This document shows, in pieces, positions 1 to 11,319 of a stretch of 64,000 bases of DNA. The position numbers and the translations under genes are program-made. Where the stretch lies: positions 248,001 to 312,000 of the forward strand of contig NW_026516251.1 in assembly GCF_025602895.1 (NCBI RefSeq), given 5' to 3'. The stretch is from Polychytrium aggregatum (taxonomy: Eukaryota > Chytridiomycota > Chytridiomycetes > Polychytriales). The notes beneath the pieces were generated by a model. That model was given only the letters and a program-made list of their open reading frames with translations, was not told where the DNA came from and made no database searches. Position 1 is the stretch's first letter. The number at the start of each line of letters is the position of its first letter.

Positions 1-2
1 AT

Positions 3-2469
3 CTCGAGGCTCTGCTCGCGCAGAAAACCCTGGATTCGGCCGACTGGAGCATGATCTTTGACAACGATGAAGCGCGCAAGGTGAGGCACTCACCTGCACT
101 CACCTGCTCTCATCTGCTCTCACTTGCTCTCACTTGCTCTCACTTGCACTCACTTGCTCTCACTTGCACTCGCCACATGAATGCTCACCCCCTCGCACAC
201 TATGGCATGTTCCCACAGAGTCTTCTTCTCACCTGCAAGACCCGCGGATGCATCCCCAAGCTCCGCGACCTGATCAACCGCAACCAAGTCACAGTGCCCG
301 ATGTGAGACTGACCGACGAGGCTGGCGTCGGCAAGATGGTCCAGGAGCTGCAAGAGTTGCTCGCATCCGGCAGCTACGACCAGGAGTACGTCGTCGACCT
401 GAAGAAGCGCATCGCCCGCGGCAACCTCGAGAACGAGGCCACCTACCGAGAGAACGTCCGTCAGAGCCGCGCCGAGAATGGACTTTTGCGCGAGAAGGTC
501 CGGTCCGTCCAGATCGTTCTCGGTGAGCTTGCCGAGATCGAGCGCCTCGGCTTCTCATCGCAGGTGCTTGGCCGACTCTCCAACCGCGCGATGCGGGCCG
601 AGAAGGTGTCAGAGTCTGCCCAGAGCAGTCTCCTGGAAATCAGCGCATCCCTCGACAAGGCCGACACCGAGGGAGCCTTCCGCGCCGAGTGCCCCATCTG
701 CTTCGACGAGGACGCCATCATGTCCATTACGCTGACCCAGGTTGCCGCCGAGCACGTCGAGCTCAACACAAACGACTTTTGCCTCGACTTCCCGTTCGCG
801 GTGGGCAATCGTGAGCACAACGATGTGCTGTCGAGCCAGATGGCATGCATCCGCTGTGCCTCGTACTGCCTGCAAAGCCACGGAACCACAACTGTGCGTG
901 AGAACGCCACGGTTAGCATGTAAGTGATGGAGACAGAGGTGGAGATGGACATGGAGTTGCATATGCAAGTGGATAGGGAAATGGACCTCCGAAAGCGATT
1001 GCTTCTGGTGCACCTTGAAACTCGAGCTCATTCGTCTCCCTTTGACCTCCAGCCCCCTGATCCGCATGCACAATAACAACACTGCCGTCATCTGGAAGAA
1101 CTGCCTGTCTGTCGGCCTCACCAACGGCCTCAAGGTCGGCACCGTCGTGCCCCTGTTCATCTCGATCCTGTACCATGCCCTCGGCTCCAAGGGATGGCTG
1201 CAAGCCGGCGCCGACGACCAGCAGTCTGACAACGCTGTCCGTCGCCGAATGTTCGAGTGGGCCCTGAACATGCTGGTGCACACCTACCACACAAAGCACA
1301 ACTTTCAGGAGAGTGGCAAGTACGTCCCGTTCCCCGAGGCCATCGAGTGGATGTTTGACGACTGCGTCAAGACCGGCTACCAGGCGTTCGGCTACCGCTA
1401 CCCGATGAGCGGCTTTGTTGTACTCTTTGATCTTGCCAAGAAGATCCACTACCCCCAGGAATGGGCCAACGGCAAGATCATTGCCCACCGCCGCATCATG
1501 CTGCTGCTGATCGACAACTACATGCGCTCGGTGCTGCGTTCCTCGTGGGAGACCACTGCAGATCAGGTCAAGAGAAAGCTCTACCGCTACCGCTACTCGG
1601 CGCCGATCGAGGGCACCGGCCGACTGCTCGTGAACCTGGCCGACTCGACACTTCCCAACTACGAGGTCGAGCAGATCCGGACGATGCTCCGGTGCATTGG
1701 TCTTCCCGCGGACCAGCTCCCCTTCCCCGCGGCCACAACCGTTCTGCTCCGCCGCCTGATCGAAATCAAGGCACACAACTCGATCACCGGCACTTTAACG
1801 GATCTGCGAAGCAGATACACCTCGATTGTTCACGCTTTCGAGCGCCCCGAGATCGTCACCGAGCGCGATGCCCTCGATACCCTGCACGAGATGTTCGTTC
1901 CCGAGAATGCGGTCGCCGACCAGGACCACTCCCACATCCCCTTCGCCACTCCCTACGGCCCCTCAGTGATCCGTTGCGCATGTGGATACCGGTTCCTGCC
2001 TGCAGGCTACCGGGGCTCGCTGGACAAGATGTCGGCCCTGTTGCGCAAGAACCGCGCAGCACACTTCCGAGAGGTTTACCGATGCCAGGACCCCGCCGGC
2101 CTGCCCCAACGGGTCATCCAAGTGAACGGCCAGGACCAGGCCCCCAACAGCATCTCCAACAACCTCAGCAAGACCATTACTCGCTGTTTCCACGCCCTGT
2201 CCCAACCCGAGCGTGACGAACTGCTCTCTACTCCTGACAAGCATCCAGAGTTCCACCAAGCCGTGCTCAAGCACCTCAGTCAGCATGGACGGGGCAACAT
2301 TTACGACAAGGAGCTTGACCAAGACGTCGGTCCGGCGGTATCCAGCTTCTTCGAAAGGGTCGCCGAGATGGGATACGTGAACGAGCTTGGCGGAAGCTGC
2401 TCGATCATTGACAAACTGAAGCTCGAGATAGCTGCTGCTGGGGATGATGTCGATGTCGTGGTGGTGTGA
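3..2469 (+). CDS. Zinc-finger protein of unknown function, 3' part (5' end outside window)
   Basis: Three exons can be joined in frame: 3-80, 219-919 and 1053-2469, with introns 81-218 (GTGAGG..CACAG) and 920-1052 (GTAAGT..TCCAG). The second junction keeps phase and reads ..TVSIPLIRMHNN... The protein has a coiled or helical stretch, then a zinc-binding-looking segment with CPICFDE and, about 60 residues on, CIRCASYC, resembling an atypical RING. A second small Cys cluster (CACGYRF) lies near residue 550 of the visible part. The last 400 residues are helical with no motif I recognise. It ends in a short acidic/valine tail (DDVDVVVV). I cannot name the family; an E3-ligase-like role would be only a guess from the CPIC motif. 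The start codon lies left of the window. Confidence 0.6.
91..172 (+). repeat. Tandem CTCACTTGCT-type repeat in an intron
   Basis: A degenerate 10-12-bp unit (CTCACTTGCT, with CTCACTTGCA and CTCACCTGCT variants) is repeated about seven times inside the first visible intron of the zinc-finger gene. It is simple-sequence expansion and does not touch the splice sites at 81 and 218. Confidence 0.75.
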
Positions 2470-3250
2470 GTTTCGACTGGGCGCCGAAGATATGACAACA
2501 CTGAAAATCGCTGGACACTGCACCGATGAATGGAAGCGCAATGCGATGACCTCTATATATTTCAGCAGAGCAGCCAGTGGCCCGGCGTGGACTGAGGGTA
2601 TGGCCATTCAATATACACTTGCTTGTGACCCAACGATGGTGCCGACAGCTTCCACATCGGCAATCACGACCATGCTGCATGGCGTGTGGGCAATGATGCA
2701 GATGCTCTGCGAAGGAGTGGAATATCGCCGCCGTGATCGACACTGAATGGACTTGCAGTGGCTGTCCAGCAGCACATGCACCAGAGTCTTGCGGGACTTG
2801 CTCATCCGATCACTGGCGTGGCAATCCGTTCGCTTCTCGATCCCACTCGGCGGTCTTTACCATCTCCCACAGCCCGACATGCCCCATCGTCTCATAGTAT
2901 CATTTAACAGTCCCGTCATCTGGCGGATCTCGTCATCTCCCACCACCTGGCGCAATCTCCACCTTCCGCCATGTCTGTCGCTGCATGAATCCGATCGCGA
3001 GCGGCATGACCAGTGCTCATATTCCCACGCACCAATCTCGCCAACACCGCTGATCCCCACACCACCCACTCCGGGATTCCGACGCCCTCCGTTAGGATTC
3101 ATGCAGTGCTCGGGCTCGCCCCGCTTTGGAGTCCAGCGCGGCCGCCGCTCTCCAGCGCCGCCGACACCTTGCTTGCTCGCGAGTATAAGTACTCCCGCCG
3201 ACACCTCGCCCTTCTTCCAGCACTGCACCGCCATCGCAGCCATCACTTCC
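2470..3250. other. Intergenic region, 3' UTR plus promoter
   Basis: No convincing coding sequence. The left part should be the 3' UTR of the zinc-finger gene and the right part the promoter of the pseudokinase gene, with a TATA box at 3184. The open frame through 2747-3250 is in phase with the downstream gene but upstream of the TATA box, so it is probably not translated. Confidence 0.5.
3184..3190 (+). promoter_or_regulatory. TATA box of the pseudokinase-WD40 gene
   Basis: TATAAGT lies 61 bp before the ATG at 3251. This spacing supports that ATG rather than the in-frame codons further upstream, including an ATG near 3101. Confidence 0.5.
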
Positions 3251-6200
3251 ATGACAGCACCAGATCTTTCTCGCATCTCGGCCGACACCTTGTCCCTCCT
3301 GTCGTCTGTCGCTGCCGCACCCCTCGCGGATGTGCTCCAGGTTGCTGCTACTCTGTTCTCCGTCCTTGACAAGATCCAAGAGAACCACCACTCCTGGATA
3401 CTCTTTGCCAGTGCCTTGCATAACGTCCTTCATGCCCTCGCCCAGCCTCGGATCGACAGCTCTGACTTTGCCGAGGCTGTTGGTCGCCTCCATTTGCTGC
3501 TCACCCGGGCACTCCAGCTCACCACTGACCTCCAGACCCGCACCAGAGTCGAGAGGCTCGTCAAATGCCACATATGGCTTCGTATGGTCCAGCAGCTCAT
3601 CACAGAGCTTTCTTCGATTGCCTCAAGCGACGTTCTTGCTCTCTCCGTCAACTGTGATGGCATCCTGGCCGAGCCCCATCTCCGCCAAGCCATTGATGCC
3701 GACACCGCCCAGACCCAGGCTCACATCGCCCAGATTGCCCAACAGCTCCAGGCCGACGATCTTTCGGCACTTGGCGAGGTGGACATTGCTACCGACATGC
3801 CGGACTGGCAGCTCTGTCAAGCAGCCGATGCCCTGGTCAGACTTGCCGATGACGAGTCGACTCCCAGGGCACTGCTCGATAGCATCGTCGCTCCGCTCCT
3901 CCAGATGCTCCAGTCGCAGTCTGCAGTCGCCCGCTCGATCGTCAAGGAGTGCTGGCGCATCCCACGCTCGGCCATCACCAACCGCTCGCCCCACCCCATC
4001 GTCCGCGAGGAGTATGCAGAGACCTACATCGCCTCGTACGTTGGATTCGATGTTGCTGCCAAGCTGTTGCTCCTCAGCTACGACATGTCCGAGATGTCCA
4101 TGTTTCGGCGCAGACTCGGCATCTGGCACGGACTGACCCATCCAAACATCCTCCCGCTCTATGGCGCCTGCGATACTGCCGAGGAGCTCTTCATTGTCAC
4201 TCAACTCATGCCAAACGGCACCCTCCGCGAGCACGTCTCGAACCCTGCCAACTCTCCCACCCTCGGCGAGAGGCTCAGGTTGATGAACCAGGTGGCTGCT
4301 GGGATGGCCTATCTCCACAAGAACGGCATTGTCCATGGGAACCTGGACCTGGAGAGCATCCTCCTCGACGACTCCCTGCGTGCCGTTGTTGCCAACCTTG
4401 CCGCTCACCACATCTGGTCAGCCGCTGCTGCCGACGACGACAGCTTTGTCGAGTACCGGGCACCCGAGATGCTGGATGACGAGGACTCGTCCGAGGCCAC
4501 GACGAAAGCTGACGTCTACGCCTTTGCCGTCGTCCTCTACCGGACCCTGAATGGCGGCAGGACAGGTTGGCTGGCCAAGGATGGCAGACCCATGAGGCCC
4601 CATGCGATCGAGCGCCAGGTCTGCAAAGGAGGCCGGCCAAGGCGTCTGGACAGCATCCCCGACGATGTATGGGCCCTGATCGAGCAGTGCTGGCACCAGG
4701 ATCCCGCTCAGAGACCGGGCTTTGAAGAGATTACTCTGTTGCTGCACCCGCACATGGATACCCTGGCTTGTTCCCGTCAGATTACAACAGCCCGCTCAGT
4801 GACAGGACCCGACGTATCGACCCTGAGTGAGGACAAACCTGTGCCGTTGAATGCCACAGATCAGCCCAGCGATGGGAGACAAAGCGACGACAATGTCAAG
4901 GCTCCAGGCGATCAAGCGACGACTCAAGACAACGCACCAGGCAGTGTCGTGGATCAACCCGTGTTGCCAACGAAGCTGGGCCCTACGCACAACGAGATTC
5001 CTCAGTCTGTCGAGCAGGAGCCTGCACCCAAGTCCTGGGTTGGCAAGATTCGATCAAGCAGCATCACGGATATACTGGACATTATCGATACGATCGACTT
5101 TGCATCAGATGACAGCGACAGCGTCGACGACAACCTGGAGCTGTCGTTCTCGATGATCCGCACGCTCGAGAGCGACTCTAATGTCATCAAGCAATACCGA
5201 AATGCATTCTCCAGCATCTATAAGCAATCCAAGCATCCGAAAGAGTTGCACGCCGTCGTTTCAGCAATCGCCCTGACCCAAGCTCGCCTGACCCCTGTGA
5301 TCATCTCCAATCTCTTAGGACTCGATATTGGAACAGTCAGAGCAAGCATACAGGAATTGGGCCATGTCATCGATGCTCAGCACAATGGACGCTACGACAG
5401 TACCATTTCGCGACTCAAAACTCACAAATCGGTATCATCATTCTTGCTCAGCGAGCAGTCGCTCGGCGAGCGCTTCCATGTACCGGGCAGGCTCCATGTG
5501 GTACTTGCATCCAGGTGTCTGCAAGTGATTCTCTCGCACGAGCCCACGATCAATATTTGCGATGTCTACGACTTGCACGACAAAGTGCCCGACTTTGAGG
5601 ACAAAGTCAAGTCCAAGATCTCGCCGACGCTCCGGTACAGCGTTGCCTCATGGATTTCCCACTTTGTGTGGTGTCTGAGCCCGGACTGGATCACTAGACA
5701 AACTTGGAGGCAGTACAAAGACGCTGGATTGATCGAGCTGCTTTCCCGGTTCGTGTCGAGCCATGCGTTCTTCTGGCTCGAGTGCGGATCGCTCATCAAA
5801 TCCATCAAGCCCATCATCGATCAGCTCGATATTCTCTGGGAAGCCATCGCTCGGGCACCCAACGATATCATCGACAACAAGACCAATGCGCTCGTCTGGA
5901 ACATCAGAAGGTTCCTGCAAGAGTTCTCCGAGCCGATCGCCGCAAGCGCACCGCAAGTGTACAATTCGGGATATGTCTTCACACCCAAGGACAGCTTGAT
6001 CTACAAGACCTATGCCTCCGCCCTCGAGGACAAGATGCCGTTCCTGGTCACGGCTGGACTGCCAAGAACCTGGGACTCGGCATGGGAGCCAAGCCGGGTT
6101 TCTAACTGTTTAATCAGTGGAGCCATTGTGACCCCACAAGGAGAGTATATATTGGGAAGCGACTCTGATTGGAAAAACGGAGATAGTTCTGTTTGGGATG

Positions 6201-7283
6201 CTTTCACCGGTCAATACTACGGCTCGTTGCCATATGGAGCCAATTTCAAAACGGCTCGACTATCGAACGACCGCTCGTTCTTTGTGGCATCGACAAGGAG
6301 CAGGCTCATCATATGTGATGCGAATAATTACAGTCTGAGGCACACTCTGACCCCCACATCCGGCGGAGTTCAATCATTCGCAATAACGGATGATGATACC
6401 AAGATAGTGTCTGGATATGGTGATACTGTCGATATTTGGGATGTTGCCACTGGTGAAAGGGAATCCGGGCTCACATTGCCAAGACCAAAGGGACGATGTA
6501 ATGTATACATCAGTGTGTTGACAACATTTGCTCGCTCCAATTGAGGTTCATGATATCAAAGAGACCAAGTGCTCGCGCATTACTCACCAGAATCACTTTG
6601 TTTCATTCGGGTGCATCAGTGGTGGGCATTTCTCCAAGTGGAAAGTTGGCCGTATTCCGAAATGTTGACAGCACAATCAAAGTATGGGATGTTGAGAAGA
6701 GGGCACCAATGCAATCTCTCTCTGGTCACACCGGCAGTATACACGAATTTACCATATCAGCCGATGAGAGCATCATCACAGCGAGAGGATATGATAAAAC
6801 AGTCGCCTGGAAATTGGAAAATGGTATATTCGTCGAATCAAGTGCGGTGCAGCCTCTAACATACGAGAATGGCGACACTTGCATCAAGCACGGAGGCTGG
6901 AGCCTGGTCCAAACGGCAGCTTCATCCAAGTGGTTCAAACACGGGCCGCATTTGGTCTGGGTCAAGAATGTCGATCCCATTTGGTGTCGTTACAACAACC
7001 CTTACAGCGGCTTGTTCACATCGACATCAACCCCTCAGGCTTTGAAGTACATCCTATATGTAAGTTGCCCCATAGTCCTGGCCAGCCTTCATGGCCGCAC
7101 GTCTAATATCTGCACCGCTCAAAGCCCATATACCAGGACGCACCAGAGACCCACTTTGTGATGGCAAGGTTCCTGAGCAGTTCGGACGACCCGGAATGCC
7201 AGACCAGAGCAACCGAGCTCTTTGCCAAGGCCGCACAGGGCGGCTGTGTCCGGGCTCCACTTCAGAGCTTGGAAGTGAAGTAG
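3251..7283 (+). CDS. TKL-type pseudokinase fused to STAND-like helical region and WD40 repeats
   Basis: Proposed exons 3251-6502, 6562-7059 and 7125-7283 give about 1,302 residues. After an all-helical N-terminus (about 1-240) comes a kinase fold (about 245-505) with PNGTLREH, HPNILPLYGAC and a C-lobe WxxDP..RP motif. Catalytic residues are lost: the HRD loop reads HGNLDLES (Asp to Asn, Lys and Asn also gone) and the DFG site reads NLA, so it is a likely pseudokinase. After an acidic linker, residues about 645-900 resemble the winged-helix and helical bundle that follow NACHT in fungal NACHT-WD40 proteins (LTPVIISNLLGLDIGTVRAS), but there is no P-loop. Degenerate WD40 blades (IKVWDVEK, VDIWDVATGE) follow, and a short Sel1-like tail ends at 7283. 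Exon 1/2 splicing (GTATAC..AAAG, 59 nt) bypasses a stop at 6542 and is the weakest junction; a frameshift is the alternative. Confidence 0.7.
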
Positions 7284-7541
7284 CTGCAGTATGACTTGGC
7301 CACAAGTTGCCAGTACAATCATGATGCCGACTCAATGCATGTGCAGGTCGTTAACGCTGCAAACAACAGTCTGCCTGCATCCAGAGCCCTGAGCACGATT
7401 GACCATGGAGTTGCGGAATATATTGTGGCTGGTCCGGAATAGACGTGCACCCGGCTCATCCGAAAGCACCATCATGTGCTCAGCGCTGCGAGGGCATCGG
7501 CAGCACCATGCACGATTGCCAGAATCATCATCAGAACAAGC

Positions 7542-10514
7542 TCAAGGGAAGAGGCGCTTGGGGTCACGAGGGAACAGCGAGGTCTTGCGGATGTTGCCGA
7601 GGTTGAGGTAGAGCATGATAACACGCTCCAGACCTGTTGTAGAAGTGATGGTTGAACGTGGTGGTGAGCAGGTGGCGATGGACCCGTTCGCGGCAGCTTC
7701 GGCGTCGGCCCTCTCGCAGACACCCAGCACGACAACAACTTGGGTTGTCATCGCACACAAGCGAGCGTGATACTGCATGTGGGTGCACTCACCAATGCCA
7801 CCGCCGGCGTGCGGAGGAGCGCCGTACTTGAAGGCGTTGATGTAGTCTTCAACCGTGGCGGGATCGACTTCATGCTCCTTGATGCGCTCGACGAGCAGGT
7901 CGTAGTCGTGGATACGCTGGGCACCGGAGAGGATCTCTTCTCCGCGGATGAAAAAGTCGTACGAGTTGGAGTAGCCCTGGAGCGTGGCGGACGGTTAGAA
8001 TCGGCACAATGGTGGCTGGCACTGGCAAGGACGCTGGTATTGGGCTGGTGTGCAGCGACTTACAGGGCGGGCCGGATCGGGCATGGTGTAGAAGGGACGC
8101 ACGGCCAGCGGGAACTTGTCCAAGAAGAAAAAGTCGGTGTCGTACTTTTCGCGGACAAGGCGGCCAAGGAGGCGCTCGTTGGCAGTGCTGTCGTGGGGGA
8201 TGCGAGTAGCGTCGGTGAGCAGCTGCCATGTGTCTCATCAAGGTTCTGTCTGCACGCAGTTGCAAACTAGTCTCGTGTGCGGGGACAGCATCTGCAGCGA
8301 TCCTTACGTGAGATCATCAAAGTCGCCCATCTCGGCGCCGGCCTCACGCAGCATGCGCACGGCCTCCGGGAACTCGAGAACCAGGGTCTTTTCGCGATAC
8401 TTGAAGTCCTCGAAGGGGTACTGCTTCTTGACCTGCGCAATCTCGTCCGCAAATCGGGTCTCCAGACCCTTGAAGATGTGCACAAACAGACCGTCAAACA
8501 GATCGAGTGCCTCGTGGTAGTGCTCCTCGATGGTCATCTCGAGATCGAGGCCCATGAACTCAGTCATGTGTCGGTGCGTGAACGAGTTTTCGGCACGGAA
8601 GACAGGGGCGATTTCGTAGACACGCTCGTAGTCGGAGCAGATCATCATCTGCTTGTAGAACTGCGGCGACTGCGCAAGGTAGGCAAAGGTCTTGAAGTAC
8701 GGGATCTTGAAGACGTTGGCGCCGCCCTCGCTGGCAGCTCCAATGAGCTTGGGAGAGTGGATCTCGATAAAGCCCTTGTTCTCGAGGAACTCACGGAAGA
8801 GCTGGCCGACTCCGGCTTGGATGCGGAAGATGGCTTGGTTGGTGGTGGTCTGGCAGAGAGATCCGAGTCAGCGCTGCCGAGCGAAAGTGCGGCGCGAGAC
8901 GAACGACTGACGGGAGCGACGACTTACGCGGAGATCAATCACTCTGTTGTCGAGCTTGGTGTCGAGGTTGACACGGTTGAAGCGGCTCTGGATACCAACA
9001 CACCGTCAGCACACAGCCAAGGGCCACAGCAGCAACGGTGCTGGTGGGATCTGCGGCTGACACATGAATCAACGGAGAGTGGCACGCCACCGCAGTCACT
9101 TACATCGGGGTTGGCTTCCTCCTCCTCGGTGGGCTCGGGACGCGATGCGTCCTCGACGGAGATGGGCAGGCGAGCGGCCTCGCTGACGACGTGAATCTGG
9201 GCGGCAATCGACAACAGGTTGGCCGACCGACTCAAACCAGGGCGACAGGCACTTGCCAGGCATCGCACCTCCTACCTTCAAAATCTTCAGCTCAACGTCC
9301 TGGATCACACAGCTCTTGACCAGTTCATTGGGCTTGACAATCTCGGCCTCGACCTGGACGATCGACTCAAGGGTAATACTGCGAGTCCAAGCCGTGCCGG
9401 TAAGCCGTGCCGGTAAGCACCACGAACGCCGGGATGAGCGAATGCGCGCGGCATGGTGCATGAGGGCCCGAACTTACCCCTGGGCAAACTTGAGCATCTG
9501 CTTGCTCACTTTATCGGCGTCGAGAGCAAGCACGCCCTGAATGGTGACCATTCTTTCGCGGAAGACGAAAAAGGCGACCTTGGAGCCTGTCGCCGGCATG
9601 GAACGGTACAGTGAGGATGCCGCACGCCGATCATCCGCTGTTCGAGATCCGAATGCGGCTGGACACACCCGCCTGCAGCGCTGGAACAGGACATACCGGC
9701 GGCTCGGGAAGTGTGGACTCGGGCACTGAACAGCACAGTCTCTCCGACCATGTCGGGATTCAGCGAAGCCAGCTTGGTGCGAGCGTTTCCTGGAGAGCGT
9801 GAATGGCCGTAATGAGTCAAGGAACTCATGCTCGGGAGCCGGCCGGTGCACAAAAAATGCCAGTGACAGATGGGCTGGATGGATACGAAACAGCGAGCCA
9901 GCCCCAGCACAACACTGCGGATGTTTGGACGAGACCGGTCCACCTACCGGGGCGCTCAGTGGACTGCATCAGGGGGAGCTTTCCATAGGATCCAACAGAG
10001 TAGTCCTGCAAGAGACGGTCAAATAGCCAGGCAAAGCATGGTTCCTGGTCAACACATTGCAGAGAGGATCGCTGGATCTGCATCGAGCCGACGGCTTTGG
10101 GCTCTGGAGATCAGCGAGAATCTTACGGGCGAGGCGGCTTCACGCGCAGCCTTCTCAGCGGCCTGGAAAGTGATGCAAAGACACGATTGAGAATGGAGTC
10201 AGGGATTTAGTCGACGGCTGCGATCCCAAATCGCTCGGCGTGGTGGATTAGAGTAAGACCGACGGCGGGTCGATATGCCGCGCACTCATGGAGATCTGTG
10301 CTGTCCACGCCAACTGGCACCCGCACCGGCAGTAGTCGGCCCCTCCAATACACAACTCGGTGTGCCTCGAGCGCACCTGCTTGGCCTCGAGCTCCTTCTT
10401 CTTCTGCTCCTTCTCCTTCTGCTTCTGCAGCTTCTTCAGGGCACCCTTGGAGAGGGGCTTGCCATCTTCGCCGAGCACGACTTCGGCATCCTGGGGAACG
10501 ACTTGGTTATCCAT
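7542..10514 (-). CDS. DPS1: Cytosolic aspartyl-tRNA synthetase (class II)
   Basis: It charges tRNA-Asp with aspartate in the cytosol. About eleven exons join on the minus strand. In order they give a Lys/Glu-rich N-terminal extension ([20 protein letters not shown]), an OB-fold anticodon-binding domain, and the class II core. Motif 2 is visible as [15 protein letters not shown] and motif 3 as [12 protein letters not shown]. Other family landmarks are [43 protein letters not shown] and the C-terminus [15 protein letters not shown]. The LTTANERLL junction needs an intron from about 8303 to 8177. The ATG at 10514 is the first Met, but the frame stays open upstream to a good acceptor (branch-like CTGAC then CAG, minus strand, near 10661). 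A further 5' exon and a longer N-terminus are therefore likely. Stop at 7544-7542. Confidence 0.93.
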
Positions 10515-11225
10515 GGCGGGTTTGTTCTTTTGCACCGGCTTCTCGGTTTGCGGGACGGGGACGGGGACTGGGGCAGCGGCTACAGGAGCAGGCGCGGGCT
10601 GGGCGGGTCTGTCGACGACGAGGGTCTGAACCGAGGAGTATTCAATATCGAACCAAGGGGCTGTTTCGAGCGAGAAAGGTCAGCGACGCCACCGCCATGA
10701 CGGCGATCCGATGCAGACCGCCGCCGACAATGCAGCTGTGCGAGAGTACTTGCCGCCGTTCCTTGACATGGATCTGGATCTGGATCAGACGCAGGCAGGG
10801 CCTTCAGACGGGGCTGGATCGCGGAAATGTCGGGCAGGACGAGGATGCGCCGACACGGCCAAAAAATAGGACAGGCTCGTGTAACCGTTTTCTTTTTTCC
10901 AGCAGGTGGCGTGGCTTTGCCTCTGACGACTCACACGATCGAGAGGGCAACATGATGCCGGCGATGCCGCCAGTGATATCGCCATGCATGCTGCAGACGA
11001 TGTTGCTGGTGATGTCGCCGACGCCGGGCAGCAGACGAGTCGATGTGGTCGTGGCTATTGTGTCAGATGGATCAGCGCAGTCTCGGCGGTGGATGCCGAA
11101 TATGCGAGTCGACAGCACCAACAGTCGCAGCGGACAGTGTGCTGGCGTCATAGCCCGCTCGAAGCAGAGCACGATCGATGTTCGTAAGACCGGTGTTGCG
11201 TTGGCAGCCGAGGTTATACACTTTA
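10515..11225. other. Intergenic region between DPS1 and transposon copy A
   Basis: It holds the upstream part of the DPS1 reading frame (to about 10660), probably a 5' exon and the promoter of that gene, then sequence with no convincing gene on either strand. The right edge is the TA target site of transposon copy A (11224-11225). Confidence 0.45.
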
Positions 11226-11319
11226 TTCAGAAAAAAAAAACGGGACAATATAGCCGTTTCCATGAACATGTAGTATGTGCTGTGCTTGCGTCTAGCAAAG
11301 CCACAAGAAATAAAACAGA

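Noticed and set aside
2747-3250. N-terminal extension of the pseudokinase protein
   Set aside because: In frame, but upstream of a TATA box at 3184 and compositionally unlike the rest; likely promoter DNA.
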